A stretch of 64,000 nt of DNA from Oceanospirillaceae bacterium ASP10-02a (GTDB lineage: Bacteria; Pseudomonadota; Gammaproteobacteria; Pseudomonadales; Balneatricaceae): positions 1-64,000 of the forward strand of contig CAJIZL010000005.1 in assembly GCA_905182035.1 (NCBI GenBank). Direction: 5' to 3'. The first letter of the stretch is position 1. Each line of letters starts with the position of its first letter. This document shows positions 34,023-43,629 of the stretch, one piece after another. Both the position numbers and the translations under genes were made by a program. Under the pieces are notes generated by a model. The model was not told the origin of the DNA and did not search any database. It saw only the letters and a list, made by a program, of their open reading frames with translations.

Positions 34023-35429
34023 ATGGCACAGATGGACGCTCGTAGCCAAGTAGCCCTGTTAATACAGCAGGCTGGTCAAGCGCAGAATCAGCTAGAAACC
34101 TATGATCAAGCCGCAGTCGATGAGTTAGTGACTGCCGCCGCTTGGGCATTGATTAACCCTGCTAATAATCAAAAATTATCTGAACTTGCTGTGGCCGAGA
34201 CTGGGTTAGGCAATGTGGCGGATAAAATCACTAAGAATCATCGTAAAACATTGGGTTTGTTGCGTGATTTGAAGGATGCTAAAACGGTGGGTGTTATTAA
34301 GCGGGACCCACAACAGGGTATTGTGGAAATCGCCCGACCCGTAGGAATTGTAGGTGCGATTGTGCCGTCTACTAATCCTGTAGCAACACCCATGAATATG
34401 ATTTTGAACGCGCTCAAGTGTCGTAACGCTATTATCTTGTCGCCTTCACCTAAAGGTCAGCCCAGTTGTACCCGGTTGATCGAATTAATATATCTGGAGT
34501 TGGATCGCATTGGTGCACCACGTAACTTAGTACAAGCCTTGCCAACCCCCGTGAGTAAAGACTTGAGTATGGAAATGCTCAAACAAGTGGATCTTGTAGT
34601 AGTTACTGGATCACAAAATAACGTTAGAGCAGCTTATACCTGTGGTACGCCCGCTTTTGGTGTGGGCGCGGGTAATGTGACAAGCCTAATTGATGAAACT
34701 GCAGACTTAGCAGCAGCTGCAGCGAAAATAAAAGCCTCAAAAACCTTTGATAATGCCACTAGCTGTTCGTCAGAAAATAGTTTGGTCATGGTCGATGCTA
34801 TCTATAACGATATGTTAAACGCATTGGAGTCGGTTAATGCGTGTTTATTGACGCCAGAAGAAACGGCCGACTTACAGTCAGTTTTATGGCACAAAGGCCA
34901 TCTGAATGCTGCCATGTTAGCTAAGCCAGTAGGTGTGATGTGTGAACTCGCTGGTATTACCCGCAAGGCTGCTTGTGATGCTGATTTTTTAATGGTCGAA
35001 GAGACGGGGGTGGGTGCCGACTTCCCTTTTTCGGGCGAAAAAATGGCCTTAGTCCTGACCCTATATCGAGCTCAAGACTTTGATCATGCTAAACAGATGG
35101 CAGGCGACATTCTGAACTACCAAGGCAAAGGGCACTCCTTAAGCCTGCACAGCCAGTCCGTTGATCGAGCTGAGATATTAGGCCTTGAGATGCCAGTATG
35201 CCGAGTGATTGTGAATCAGCCCCACTGTTTTGCTGCCGGTGGTAGCTTTGATAATGGCTTGCCCTTTTCCTTATCCATGGGCTGTGGCACGTGGGGTGGC
35301 AACGTAACGGATCAAAACGTACATTACCGTCATTTTATGAATGTTACTAAGGTGGTGCAAACTATTGCTGCTAGAGAAGTCTCGGTTGAGGACATTTTTG
35401 CTGACTACCGACGTAGGTATCTGTCATGA
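34023..35429 (+). CDS. CoA-acylating aldehyde dehydrogenase, sulfoacetaldehyde dehydrogenase (SauS)-like
   Basis: This 468-residue protein has the catalytic cysteine C248 in FDNATSCSSENS. NAD-binding segments are IARPVGIVGAIVPSTNPVATP, NAIILSPSP and VVVTGSQNNVRAAYTCGTPAFGVGAGN. The ending CRVIVNQPHCFAAGGSFDNGLPFSLSMGCGTWGGN is characteristic of acylating dehydrogenases including EutE and SauS. SauS reduces sulfoacetyl-CoA to sulfoacetaldehyde. The 4-bp overlap with an AMP-forming acid-CoA ligase gene is the sauS-sauT arrangement known from Cupriavidus necator sulfoacetate degradation. Other short aldehydes or acids remain possible. Confidence 0.85.
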   Translation: MAQMDARSQVALLIQQAGQAQNQLETYDQAAVDELVTAAAWALINPANNQKLSELAVAETGLGNVADKITKNHRKTLGLLRDLKDAKTVGVIKRDPQQGIVEIARPVGIVGAIVPSTNPVATPMNMILNALKCRNAIILSPSPKGQPSCTRLIELIYLELDRIGAPRNLVQALPTPVSKDLSMEMLKQVDLVVVTGSQNNVRAAYTCGTPAFGVGAGNVTSLIDETADLAAAAAKIKASKTFDNATSCSSENSLVMVDAIYNDMLNALESVNACLLTPEETADLQSVLWHKGHLNAAMLAKPVGVMCELAGITRKAACDADFLMVEETGVGADFPFSGEKMALVLTLYRAQDFDHAKQMAGDILNYQGKGHSLSLHSQSVDRAEILGLEMPVCRVIVNQPHCFAAGGSFDNGLPFSLSMGCGTWGGNVTDQNVHYRHFMNVTKVVQTIAAREVSVEDIFADYRRRYLS

Positions 35430-36985
35430 ACCTGCCTAAATATGTGCCTCCAGCAGCCACAGTTCGAGAGCTTATCTCCCAACACGCTCGGCTACAACCT
35501 AATACGGTGTATGCGGTGTTTCCCGAGACGCAAACTGTCTTAACCTATCAAGATTTGGAACAAGAAGTTCAGGAATATGTGACTCAGTTTCATGCTTTAG
35601 GCTTGGTTCAAGGGGACACCGTTTCCTTCATGATGGGCAACGGTAAGACTGCTTTGATGTTGTTTTTAAGTGCTCTGTATACCGGGTTGATTATTTCACC
35701 TCTAAACCCTGCGGCAGGTCCTGAACAGATTGCTTATGTTTTGCAACACTCAGACACTAAAGTGGTGTTTATATCTGCAGCATCTAAGTCTGTGGTGGTG
35801 AATTTAGAGGATAAATTGCCTAAAGGAATTCAGCTGATTGATGCACATGAGGATCATGGTCCAAGTTGGGCTAAGGCTTTTGTCAGTGCTATTAAGTTGG
35901 CTTCTATTACAGCACAAAACGATGCTTTGTTAATGTATACGTCGGGTACTACAGGCCGTCCTAAAGGCGTAGTGTTAACCCATGAAAATCTGATTGCTGG
36001 GGGTATGAATACGGCGGTAGCGCATGGCCTAACAAACAAAGACCGGGGCTTGTGCGTGTTGCCCTTGTGCCATATTAATGCTCAATGTGTATCTGTTATG
36101 GCATCCCTTGTTAGTGGCAGCAGTCTGGTATTACCCCATGGCTTTAGTTCATCTCGTTTTTGGAATTGGATTATCGAGTCTAGGTGCAGTTGGTTTAGTG
36201 TGGTACCTACTATTATTTCTTACCTAATGCATCAAACCTCTGAAGGTCAACGAGAACGGATACAATTGGCGCCAAAAAAAGTGCGTTTTGGACGTTCGGC
36301 ATCTGCACCATTACCACCTAGCTTGCATGCTGGATTCGAAGAAATGTTTGGTGTTCCTATTGTGGAGACTATGGGTCTTACAGAAACTTCGGCACAGATA
36401 TTATCTAACCCATTGCCCCCCCAAACTAATAAGTACGGTTCTCCTGGGATTGCTTATGGTACTCAGGTCAAGGTAGTAAGTCGGTCAGGACAAGAAGTAG
36501 AGCGAGGCATCGAAGGGGAGCTATTGGTAAAAGGCACGTGTGTGATGCGTTGCTATTACAAAAACCCTAAGGCCACGCAAGAGGCTATTGATGACCAAGG
36601 TTGGTTGCATACAGGTGATTTAGCAATCATGGATGAGGACGATTTTTGCTTTATTACAGGGCGCATAAAGGAATTAATTATAAAAGGTGGAGAAAATATT
36701 GCTCCACGTGAAATTGACGATGTGCTCTATACCCACCCTGCCATAATGGAGGCAGCAGCGTTTGGCATTGAAGATCGGCACTATGGCCAGGAAGTAGCGG
36801 CCTGTGTTGTACTAGCAACGGGTAAAGAAACCACTGAGTTAGAATTAATCGCGTTTTGTGAGAGCAAGCTGGGTCGAGTAAAAACACCAAAGCACATCAA
36901 TTTCCTACACGATTTGCCCAAGGGCCCCTCAGGCAAAGTGCAGAGGCTAAAATTGGCTGCACAAATGGAAAACACTGTGAATTAA
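35426..36985 (+). CDS. AMP-forming acid-CoA ligase, sulfoacetate-CoA ligase (SauT)-like
   Basis: This 519-residue ANL-superfamily enzyme has P-loop MYTSGTTGRPKGVVLTHENL near residue 173, A5 motif ETMGLTETSAQI, A7 GWLHTGDLAIMDEDDFCFITGRIKELIIKGGENIAPREID, and the C-terminal catalytic lysine in PKGPSGKVQRLKL. It activates a carboxylate to the acyl-CoA via an adenylate. Coupled to the SauS-like reductase it would turn an imported acid such as sulfoacetate into the aldehyde. No sulfoacetaldehyde acetyltransferase (Xsc) lies in the window. Confidence 0.88.
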   Translation: MNLPKYVPPAATVRELISQHARLQPNTVYAVFPETQTVLTYQDLEQEVQEYVTQFHALGLVQGDTVSFMMGNGKTALMLFLSALYTGLIISPLNPAAGPEQIAYVLQHSDTKVVFISAASKSVVVNLEDKLPKGIQLIDAHEDHGPSWAKAFVSAIKLASITAQNDALLMYTSGTTGRPKGVVLTHENLIAGGMNTAVAHGLTNKDRGLCVLPLCHINAQCVSVMASLVSGSSLVLPHGFSSSRFWNWIIESRCSWFSVVPTIISYLMHQTSEGQRERIQLAPKKVRFGRSASAPLPPSLHAGFEEMFGVPIVETMGLTETSAQILSNPLPPQTNKYGSPGIAYGTQVKVVSRSGQEVERGIEGELLVKGTCVMRCYYKNPKATQEAIDDQGWLHTGDLAIMDEDDFCFITGRIKELIIKGGENIAPREIDDVLYTHPAIMEAAAFGIEDRHYGQEVAACVVLATGKETTELELIAFCESKLGRVKTPKHINFLHDLPKGPSGKVQRLKLAAQMENTVN

Positions 36986-36986
36986 T

Positions 36987-37016
36987 AGTGCTACACAGAG
37001 CACTCACTAGTTTTTT
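36987..37016 (+). terminator. Weak terminator after the CoA ligase gene
   Basis: AGTGCT/AGCACT pair around ACACAG, with TTTTTT six bases later. The T-run is somewhat removed from the stem, so efficiency is doubtful. Confidence 0.45.
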
Positions 37017-37212
37017 AGCACACCCAAAATATGTTGCAAAACTTCATGAAGCAGTTGTGCAGAGGGCCCGCTAGCTCAATGTTAGAGTTTAATTCCAATG
37101 ACCTGTCGCAGATGTCTTACATTTAGACGGTTGCTGGCTTTTTTTGCGCCCACGCTTACTGCATAATGTGCCATGGACGATTTATAGTATTGCACGGCAT
37201 GAGGATCAATAA

Positions 37213-37770
37213 GTGATTGCAAGTGACAAAACATTAGAACACGATTTTATGCACTGGCAGTGTTTAAGCCGCCTATTCGCAGCACGACAAGCTGCTGGTT
37301 TCCCCTTAGACGAAGCAAAGCCTTTGGTTTGCTATGGCGCCAATGGCGATACAGGTGTTGAGTTAACCATTTTGATCCTTAAGCGCGAACTGGATCACTT
37401 GGTAGCCCAGTATAAGCACAACGCTATAAAGACAGTTGACCCAATTGAACGGTTTGAATGGGTAGTGAAGCAATTATCTGCAGACTATTATCAGAAAGCC
37501 GATAGTTTTCAGTCTACCATGACCGCACTTTGTCCAGCAGAAGCGCCATATGCTCAAAAGTTGTTGGATGAAGGCGAATGCCGTATGGTGTTCCGTGCTC
37601 GTGGTGATGGCTACTTGGTTCCTGCTAAGGTAACTCAGCTAGCAGCAGATGATATTCGTGCACAATTTACCCAAATCCATAACTTCCACTTTAATCACAA
37701 ACAACCGCGGCCCAACGTAATTTTAGGTTTTCAGCCTGATTGGGAAAGAGCCCATAAAATTGCGCCTTAA
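37213..37770 (+). CDS. Conserved-looking protein of unknown function
   Basis: This 185-residue protein starts at GTG 37213 with GAGG upstream. It is soluble, without signal peptide, membrane segment or recognisable motif. It has charged helices (LTILILKRELDHLVAQYKHNAIKTVDPIERFEWVVKQLSADYY) and a C-terminal NFHFNHKQPRPNVILGFQPDWERAHKIAP tail. Codon use resembles the neighbours. The final 48 bases overlap the convergent lnt gene, an unusually long convergent overlap, but the protein ends cleanly in frame. I do not recognise it. Confidence 0.65.
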   Translation: MIASDKTLEHDFMHWQCLSRLFAARQAAGFPLDEAKPLVCYGANGDTGVELTILILKRELDHLVAQYKHNAIKTVDPIERFEWVVKQLSADYYQKADSFQSTMTALCPAEAPYAQKLLDEGECRMVFRARGDGYLVPAKVTQLAADDIRAQFTQIHNFHFNHKQPRPNVILGFQPDWERAHKIAP

Positions 37771-39228
37771 ACCACATAGTATCAAAACAATGCTAAGCAA
37801 AAACACAGGCCAATTGAGACCTGTATTGTAGGGAGTTTTACCGTCCATCAAAGTCACCTTGCCGGTAAGCTCTGCTTGTTGGTACAAGGGGGCGATGTGA
37901 GTAATGTCTCCAGCTGCATTAATTAACGCTGAAACTCCACTATTTGTTCCTCTGACGACGGGCTTACCGTTTTCCAAGGCCCGCATTTGTGCTATTTGTA
38001 AGTGCTGCCATGGAGCAAGAGAGTACTCGAACCAAGTGTCGTTGCTTACCGTAAGGATGATTTGTGCATCTGCGGCTTGCTGGGCGACTAGCTGTGGATA
38101 AGCAATTTCGTAACAAATATTGCCCGCAATGCCTATTTTTTGGGTTAGCAGGCCTTGCTTCTGTAGTGGCAACTTAAATGCCGACATAGGTAAATCAAAG
38201 AAGTTTATTGCCCCTCTCAGCCAAGATTCTAATGGTATATACTCTCCAAACGGCACCAAGCGCTGTTTATAATACTGGCCTTCTTCTGCGCCAAAAGCGA
38301 TGAGTCCGTTGTAATAGTTTGCTTCAGCCTCGGTGTTTTCTCGTATTACCGTACCACTTATGATTTGAGTATTTTGTTCTTTAGCTAGCGCGTTAAGAGG
38401 TTCGAACGCTGGAGCAACACGGTCCCAATAGGTGGCAATGGCTGTTTCTGGCCAAACAATTAAGTCGCTGTCCATATGCAGGTAAGATTGTTTAAAGTAA
38501 TAACCTAATGTGGGGGCTAATGTTTGTGGCAACCACTTATCTTCTAAACTCACATCACCTTGCAGTAAGGTAACTTTAATAGGGTCTTGTGGGCTTGGTT
38601 GAGTCCAGGGAATAGTGCCTAGAGCATAACCTGCAAACCACAAACCCACGAGTAACCCTAGGCGAAAATGTAATTTAGCCTGCGCCCCAACGGCTAACAA
38701 GCCACTCATTAGCAACAATAACGTAACACCGTGTACACCCAATATGGGGGCGTAACCCGCCAGAAAGGTGTCTAACCCGGCGTAACCTAAGTACAGCCAT
38801 GGCAACCCCGTTAGTAACCAGCCGCGCAACAGGTCTAGGCCGATCCAAAGGCCTGCAAACAATAAAGTAGGGTATTGGTGATGTAGTTTAAAACGATAAA
38901 ATAGGCCAGCAAAAAGCACATAATAGAGCGCGAAACCACCACAAAACAAAAATGTGAGAACTGTGGCTAGTAGCCAATGAGTGTCACCATGGTTGACCAT
39001 GCTTACAAACACCCAGCTTACACCCACACCAAAATACCCTAAACCATAGGCAAGGCCGGTAAAAATGGCTTGCTTGGTGTGCTTGCTTTGATTGAGACTG
39101 TGCCAAAATAGCACCACACTTAGCGGTGCTAGGGGCCATAAATTGCTTGGTGCAAGGGCTAGCGGGGCCAGGGCACCGGCAATTATGCTAATGGCTAAGT
39201 TAGCTTTGAGGTGATGGCTCATTAGCAT
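37723..39228 (-). CDS. lnt: Apolipoprotein N-acyltransferase
   Basis: This 501-residue inner-membrane enzyme adds the third acyl chain to lipoproteins. The N-terminal half has several transmembrane helices. The nitrilase-like periplasmic domain shows the triad: Glu in IVWPETAIATYW, Lys in YYKQRLVPFGEYIP and Cys in AGNICYEIAYP. It overlaps the corC gene by 29 bp, as in many gammaproteobacteria where the lnt start lies inside corC. An alternative start is ATG 39222. Confidence 0.96.
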   Translation of the reverse strand: MLMSHHLKANLAISIIAGALAPLALAPSNLWPLAPLSVVLFWHSLNQSKHTKQAIFTGLAYGLGYFGVGVSWVFVSMVNHGDTHWLLATVLTFLFCGGFALYYVLFAGLFYRFKLHHQYPTLLFAGLWIGLDLLRGWLLTGLPWLYLGYAGLDTFLAGYAPILGVHGVTLLLLMSGLLAVGAQAKLHFRLGLLVGLWFAGYALGTIPWTQPSPQDPIKVTLLQGDVSLEDKWLPQTLAPTLGYYFKQSYLHMDSDLIVWPETAIATYWDRVAPAFEPLNALAKEQNTQIISGTVIRENTEAEANYYNGLIAFGAEEGQYYKQRLVPFGEYIPLESWLRGAINFFDLPMSAFKLPLQKQGLLTQKIGIAGNICYEIAYPQLVAQQAADAQIILTVSNDTWFEYSLAPWQHLQIAQMRALENGKPVVRGTNSGVSALINAAGDITHIAPLYQQAELTGKVTLMDGKTPYNTGLNWPVFLLSIVLILCGLRRNFMGSFPIRLKT

Positions 39229-40075
39229 CGTTGCTAATAGGGTTCACTTGCATGAGACGAATTCTACGATTATCTGCAGCCAAAATGAGGAAGTTCAGAT
39301 CCCCTACTTGGATATTTTCATCTTTAGCTGGCAAATGACCAAATTGTTGAGTGATAATGCCACCAATGGTGTCAAATTCTGTTTCGTCGTAGTAAGTGCC
39401 AAAGTGTTCGTTAAAATCCTCAATGGTGGTGAGGGCTTTGACCAAGAAGCCTTTGTCGGAGAAAGGTCGAATATTGCCATCGTCTTCTTCGGCATCAGTT
39501 TCGTCTTCGATTTCGCCAACAATTTGTTCTAATACGTCTTCGATGGTTACCAGACCAGTAACGCCACCGTACTCATCCAACACGATGGCCATATGATAAC
39601 GGTTGGTGCGGAATTCGTTGAGTAAAATAGAAAGGCGTTTGCTCTCAGGCACAAAAATAGGCTTACGCAGCATGGCGTTGAGGTCAAAGTTGTCCATTTG
39701 CTTAGCAAATGCGAGAGGCAACAAATCTTTTGCTAATAAAATACCTAAAACGTCGTCGGGAGATTCACCAATAACAGGGAAGCGTGAGTGAGACGTTTCA
39801 GTGATGGTTTGCATGAATTCCTGGGTGCTTTGGTCAGCTTTCACCACAGCCATTTGTGGCCTTGGAACCATAATGTCACGCACTTGCATGTGTGACATTT
39901 GTAAAGCGCCTTCTATAGTGTCGAGGGCTTCGCGATCGAGTATTTGGTCTTCTTCAGCTTGGCGGATTCGTTCTAGCAGTTCTTCTTTGGTGCCAGGTCT
40001 GTCACTGAGAAAAAAAGAAAGTCTATCCAGCCAGGAGCGTTTGTCCTGACCGTTGGTCGACGCGTCGTCGTTCAT
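39200..40075 (-). CDS. corC: CorC/YbeX-family CBS-domain protein
   Basis: This 291-residue cytoplasmic protein has tandem CBS domains (MVPRPQMAVVKADQSTQEFMQTI at ~66-88 and KPIFVPESKRLSILLNEFRTNRYHMAIVLDEYGGVTGLVTIEDVLEQIVGEIEDE). A C-terminal CorC_HlyC transporter-associated domain follows. It is linked to magnesium and cobalt efflux and membrane homeostasis in the conserved ybeZ-ybeY-ybeX-lnt operon. Confidence 0.95.
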   Translation of the reverse strand: MNDDASTNGQDKRSWLDRLSFFLSDRPGTKEELLERIRQAEEDQILDREALDTIEGALQMSHMQVRDIMVPRPQMAVVKADQSTQEFMQTITETSHSRFPVIGESPDDVLGILLAKDLLPLAFAKQMDNFDLNAMLRKPIFVPESKRLSILLNEFRTNRYHMAIVLDEYGGVTGLVTIEDVLEQIVGEIEDETDAEEDDGNIRPFSDKGFLVKALTTIEDFNEHFGTYYDETEFDTIGGIITQQFGHLPAKDENIQVGDLNFLILAADNRRIRLMQVNPISNDANEPSPQS

Positions 40076-40119
40076 AAGGGCTGTGTTTTCCTAAAAGTTA
40101 ATGAAACCAATTTATACGC

Positions 40120-40617
40120 TTAGTCGCTTTCTTTAGCAACATAAGGGTTGGCTATATTGAGTGTGGCCAATAGCTGGCTTTCAAGAGTTTCCATGACGTG
40201 GGCTTCATCGTCTTTAATGTGGTCGAAACCCTGTAAATGCAAGGTGCCGTGAATAACCAGATGTGCCCAATGGTGTTCAACAGGTTTATGTTGTTGTGCA
40301 GCTTCTTGAACTACCAATTGTGCATTAACCACAAGGTCACCCAAATAACTCACATCGCCTAACTCTGCCGCCATTTCTGCAGCTAGTTCAGGGTCGTCAA
40401 AGTCCGGTTGTTGAAAAGGAAAAGACAGCACATTGGTGGGTTTGTCTTTACCGCGATACTGTAAGTTTAATTCATGGCTTTCCACATCATCAACCATACG
40501 AATGGTTATTTCGGCCACAGCATCTGGGACTTGCAGCGCAAGCTGTGCCCATTGTTCTAGTTGAGCTAGTGTTGGTAATTGTTTACTCTCACTAGCAATT
40601 TGTAAATCTATGATCAT
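40120..40617 (-). CDS. ybeY: Endoribonuclease YbeY
   Basis: This 165-residue protein has the zinc motif HLVIHGTLHLQGFDH (H-x3-H-x5-H), diagnostic for YbeY, plus YRGKDKPTNVLSFPF and LGDLVVNAQLV. It acts in 16S rRNA 3'-end maturation and ribosome quality control. The start overlaps the PhoH-like gene stop by 4 bp. Confidence 0.97.
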   Translation of the reverse strand: MIIDLQIASESKQLPTLAQLEQWAQLALQVPDAVAEITIRMVDDVESHELNLQYRGKDKPTNVLSFPFQQPDFDDPELAAEMAAELGDVSYLGDLVVNAQLVVQEAAQQHKPVEHHWAHLVIHGTLHLQGFDHIKDDEAHVMETLESQLLATLNIANPYVAKESD

Positions 40618-41645
40618 GGTTGTTTGTTTTCAAACGCATCATAAGCATCTACGATGCGCTGGACCAGTTGGTGACGGACAATATCGCCAGACAGAAAGTG
40701 GGTAAAACCAATATCATCTACACCATCTAATACTTCAATGGCATGTTTAAGGCCAGATGCTGTACCTTTTGGCAAATCAATTTGCGTAACGTCACCAGTA
40801 ATAACAGCAGTAGAGCCAAAACCAATACGGGTGAGGAACATCTTCATTTGTTCACGGGTGGTGTTTTGACTTTCATCCAAGATTACAAAGCTGCCATTAA
40901 GCGTTCTGCCACGCATGTAAGCCAAAGGTGCGATTTCTATGACATTCTTTTCTATCATGCGCGCTACGGTTTCAAAACCAACCATTTCATACAGGGCGTC
41001 GTATAGGGGGCGTAAGTAGGGATCAATTTTTTGCGCTAAGTCGCCAGGTAAAAAACCAAGTTTTTCACCCGCCTCTACGGCGGGGCGTACTAATAATATG
41101 CGGCGCACTTCTTCACGCTCAAGGGCTTCCACAGCACAAGCAACGGCAAGGTAGGTTTTGCCGGTACCTGCAGGCCCAATACCAAAATTAATGTCATGCT
41201 TACGGATGGAGCGAATGTAACTCTGCTGAGTTTCACCACGAGGTTTAATGGTGGTCCGTTTTGTACGAATACTAAGACCAGTATCTTGTGGTTGGTTAGC
41301 TTTTGGGGCGACTATATTGGCGCTGGTTTCTGTCATGGTTTGTTGGGCTTCCACTAAGGCGAGATGAACCATTTCTGGAGTCACTTCGCTGGTCTGTTGG
41401 GCTTCACGGTAGAGTTGCTGTAATACGTTTTCACCAGCAATGCGTGCGGCAGCAGTACCTGCTAAATGAAAACGATTGCCGCGGTTGCTGATGTTTATTT
41501 GTAGGCGTTGTTCAATGATACGCAGGTTGCCATCCAACCGACCTTGCAGGCTTGCAAGGTGTTGAGGATTATCTGGCAGCAAACTAAAAATGGAGTCGCT
41601 CTTGTTAACGCCAGAGGTTTTTGAACTATTGGTAGAGTTAGTCAT
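40614..41645 (-). CDS. ybeZ: PhoH-like ATPase YbeZ
   Basis: This 343-residue protein has Walker A FGIGPAGTGKTYLAVACAVEA near residue 155, Walker B SFVILDESQNTTREQMKMFLTRIG and the PhoH block LVRPAVEAGEKLGFLPGDL. It partners YbeY in rRNA processing. It lies 6 bp after the miaB stop. Confidence 0.96.
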   Translation of the reverse strand: MTNSTNSSKTSGVNKSDSIFSLLPDNPQHLASLQGRLDGNLRIIEQRLQINISNRGNRFHLAGTAAARIAGENVLQQLYREAQQTSEVTPEMVHLALVEAQQTMTETSANIVAPKANQPQDTGLSIRTKRTTIKPRGETQQSYIRSIRKHDINFGIGPAGTGKTYLAVACAVEALEREEVRRILLVRPAVEAGEKLGFLPGDLAQKIDPYLRPLYDALYEMVGFETVARMIEKNVIEIAPLAYMRGRTLNGSFVILDESQNTTREQMKMFLTRIGFGSTAVITGDVTQIDLPKGTASGLKHAIEVLDGVDDIGFTHFLSGDIVRHQLVQRIVDAYDAFENKQP

Positions 41646-41651
41646 ACAGAG

Positions 41652-43025
41652 CTATTGCAGCACGATTGGGCCAACAGGTGCAAGCCCATCTAATTCAGAT
41701 GCTATAAGCTCACCTCGTAAAGAGTGTGGGAAAGCCTCCAAAATATGAATTTGGGCAAACTTACCGATTAAGTCTGCATTGATGCTAGCAAAGTTAACTG
41801 AACGGTTGTTTTCTGAGCGGCCAGTAAGTTTACCTGGGTCTTTCTTGGAGTAACCGTTCACTAAAACTCGTTGTAGGCTGCCTACCATGGACTTACTAAT
41901 ATCAAAAGACTGGCTATCAATACGCCGCTGTAACTGAGTTAAACGTTGTTTCTTGGTAGCGTCATCTGTGTTGTCTGGTAATTCTGTAGCTGGCGTGCCC
42001 GGGCGTTTGCTGTATATAAAGCTAAAGGATAAATCAAAACCAATGTCGGTAATTAAATCCATGGTGGCCTGGAAATCAGCGTCTGATTCGCCAGGAAAGC
42101 CGATAATGAAGTCTGATGAAAAGCTAATGTCTGGACGTTGCTTGCGGATACGGCGCATTTTAGATTTGTATTCTAGCGCTGTGTGGCCACGTTTCATGGC
42201 CATTAATATTTTGTCAGACCCAGATTGCACAGGCAGGTGCAAATGGCTTACCAGTTCTGGTATTTGACCAAAAGCTTCAATGAGGCTATCAGAGAATTCA
42301 ACCGGGTGGCTGGTGGTAAAGCGGATACGGTCGATGCCATCGATGTTGGCTACTAAGGCAATGAGCTCGGCTAAATCGACTGTGTCGCCATCATCGGTTT
42401 CACCTTGATAGGCGTTGACGTTTTGGCCTAACAGGTTCACCTCGCGTACGCCTTGTTCGGCCAACTGCTCTACTTCTAGCAGCACAGAAGCAAGTGGACG
42501 GCTTACTTCTTCACCGCGGGTGTAGGGCACTACGCAAAATGTACAGTATTTTGAACAGCCTTCCATAATGGAAACAAACGCTTCTGCACCTTCAACCTTA
42601 GGTGCAGGTAAATTGTCGAACTTTTCTATTTCAGGAAAACTAACATCCACTACTCCCTTGGCTCCAGCGTCCGTTGCGTCGATCATTTCTGGCAAACGGT
42701 GTAATGTTTGCGGGCCAAAAATTATGTCTACGAAAGGGGCACGTTTGGAAATAGCTTTACCTTCTTGGCTGGCAACGCAGCCGCCAACACCTATTTTAAT
42801 ATTTGGGTTGGCTTCTTTTAGTTTGCGCCAGCGGCCTAACTGATGATAGACCTTATCTTGTGCTTTTTCGCGAATAGAACAAGTATTAAGTAATAGTACG
42901 TCAGCATCTGCTTCGTTGTAGGTTATTTCCATGGCATGGCTATCACCCAATAAATCCGCCATACGAGATGAATCATATTCATTCATCTGGCAACCATGGG
43001 TTTTAATAAATAGCTTTGTTGTCAT
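41652..43025 (-). CDS. miaB: tRNA-2-methylthio-N6-dimethylallyladenosine synthase
   Basis: I prefer ATG 43025 (AGGTG upstream) to the ATG five codons earlier; this gives 457 residues. The N-terminal MTTase domain has three cluster cysteines ([32 protein letters not shown]). The radical-SAM motif is [15 protein letters not shown], and a TRAM domain ends the protein. The enzyme methylthiolates position 37 of tRNAs reading UNN codons. It begins the miaB-ybeZ-ybeY-corC-lnt operon. Confidence 0.97.
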   Translation of the reverse strand: MTTKLFIKTHGCQMNEYDSSRMADLLGDSHAMEITYNEADADVLLLNTCSIREKAQDKVYHQLGRWRKLKEANPNIKIGVGGCVASQEGKAISKRAPFVDIIFGPQTLHRLPEMIDATDAGAKGVVDVSFPEIEKFDNLPAPKVEGAEAFVSIMEGCSKYCTFCVVPYTRGEEVSRPLASVLLEVEQLAEQGVREVNLLGQNVNAYQGETDDGDTVDLAELIALVANIDGIDRIRFTTSHPVEFSDSLIEAFGQIPELVSHLHLPVQSGSDKILMAMKRGHTALEYKSKMRRIRKQRPDISFSSDFIIGFPGESDADFQATMDLITDIGFDLSFSFIYSKRPGTPATELPDNTDDATKKQRLTQLQRRIDSQSFDISKSMVGSLQRVLVNGYSKKDPGKLTGRSENNRSVNFASINADLIGKFAQIHILEAFPHSLRGELIASELDGLAPVGPIVLQ

Positions 43026-43161
43026 GTGGCACACCTGCATTAATTGAGGGGTTATTATACATTTAAGGCCACCATTAAACCTAGCTTGAAAACGCTGTTT
43101 TTGGTGCTAATAGGCGCTAATATAGCAGCTAGGCATATCTATGCCCCCCAAAGCCCCTTAG

Positions 43162-43629
43162 ATGACGAAAACTACTATGAGAGATGGACAGCGGATGGAT
43201 GAAGTAGAAAAACATGGTGACCATACATTTCAACTAGATGCTCGCCTTGAATCAGACTGTGAATTTGTAGCTAACTTGGGTTTGTGCAGTTTATTGTTGA
43301 TGAACAACGCCAGCATACCTTGGTTTATTTTGGTGCCAAAAGTTTTTGGGGCCATAGAGCTCACAAATTTGCCAATGGCTCAGCAGCTGCAAGTGTTACA
43401 GGAAATGAATCAAGTGACTGCGATGGTGACCAGCCTCTACACCCCCCATAAGCTTAACATTGGTGCTTTAGGTAATGTGGTTAGTCAGTTGCATATACAC
43501 GTGATTGGGCGTTTTATTGATGATCCTGCCTGGCCTAATCCAGTATGGGGGAAGTTGCCGTCAAATTATTATGGTGACCTTCAACTAGCGACACAATTAG
43601 CCCAGATTCGAGCTTATTTAGCGCTCTAA
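43162..43629 (+). CDS. HIT-family nucleotide hydrolase
   Basis: This protein has up to 155 residues; ATG 43195 is an alternative start closer to the usual family N-terminus (FQLDARLESDCEFV). The HIT motif reads QLHIHVIGRF, in which the first His of HxHxH is Gln, as in the common proteobacterial subgroup with DDPAWPNPVWG after the motif. The enzyme likely hydrolyses dinucleoside polyphosphates or nucleotidyl adducts. It is divergent from miaB and convergent with pepQ by 4 bp. Confidence 0.9.
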   Translation: MTKTTMRDGQRMDEVEKHGDHTFQLDARLESDCEFVANLGLCSLLLMNNASIPWFILVPKVFGAIELTNLPMAQQLQVLQEMNQVTAMVTSLYTPHKLNIGALGNVVSQLHIHVIGRFIDDPAWPNPVWGKLPSNYYGDLQLATQLAQIRAYLAL

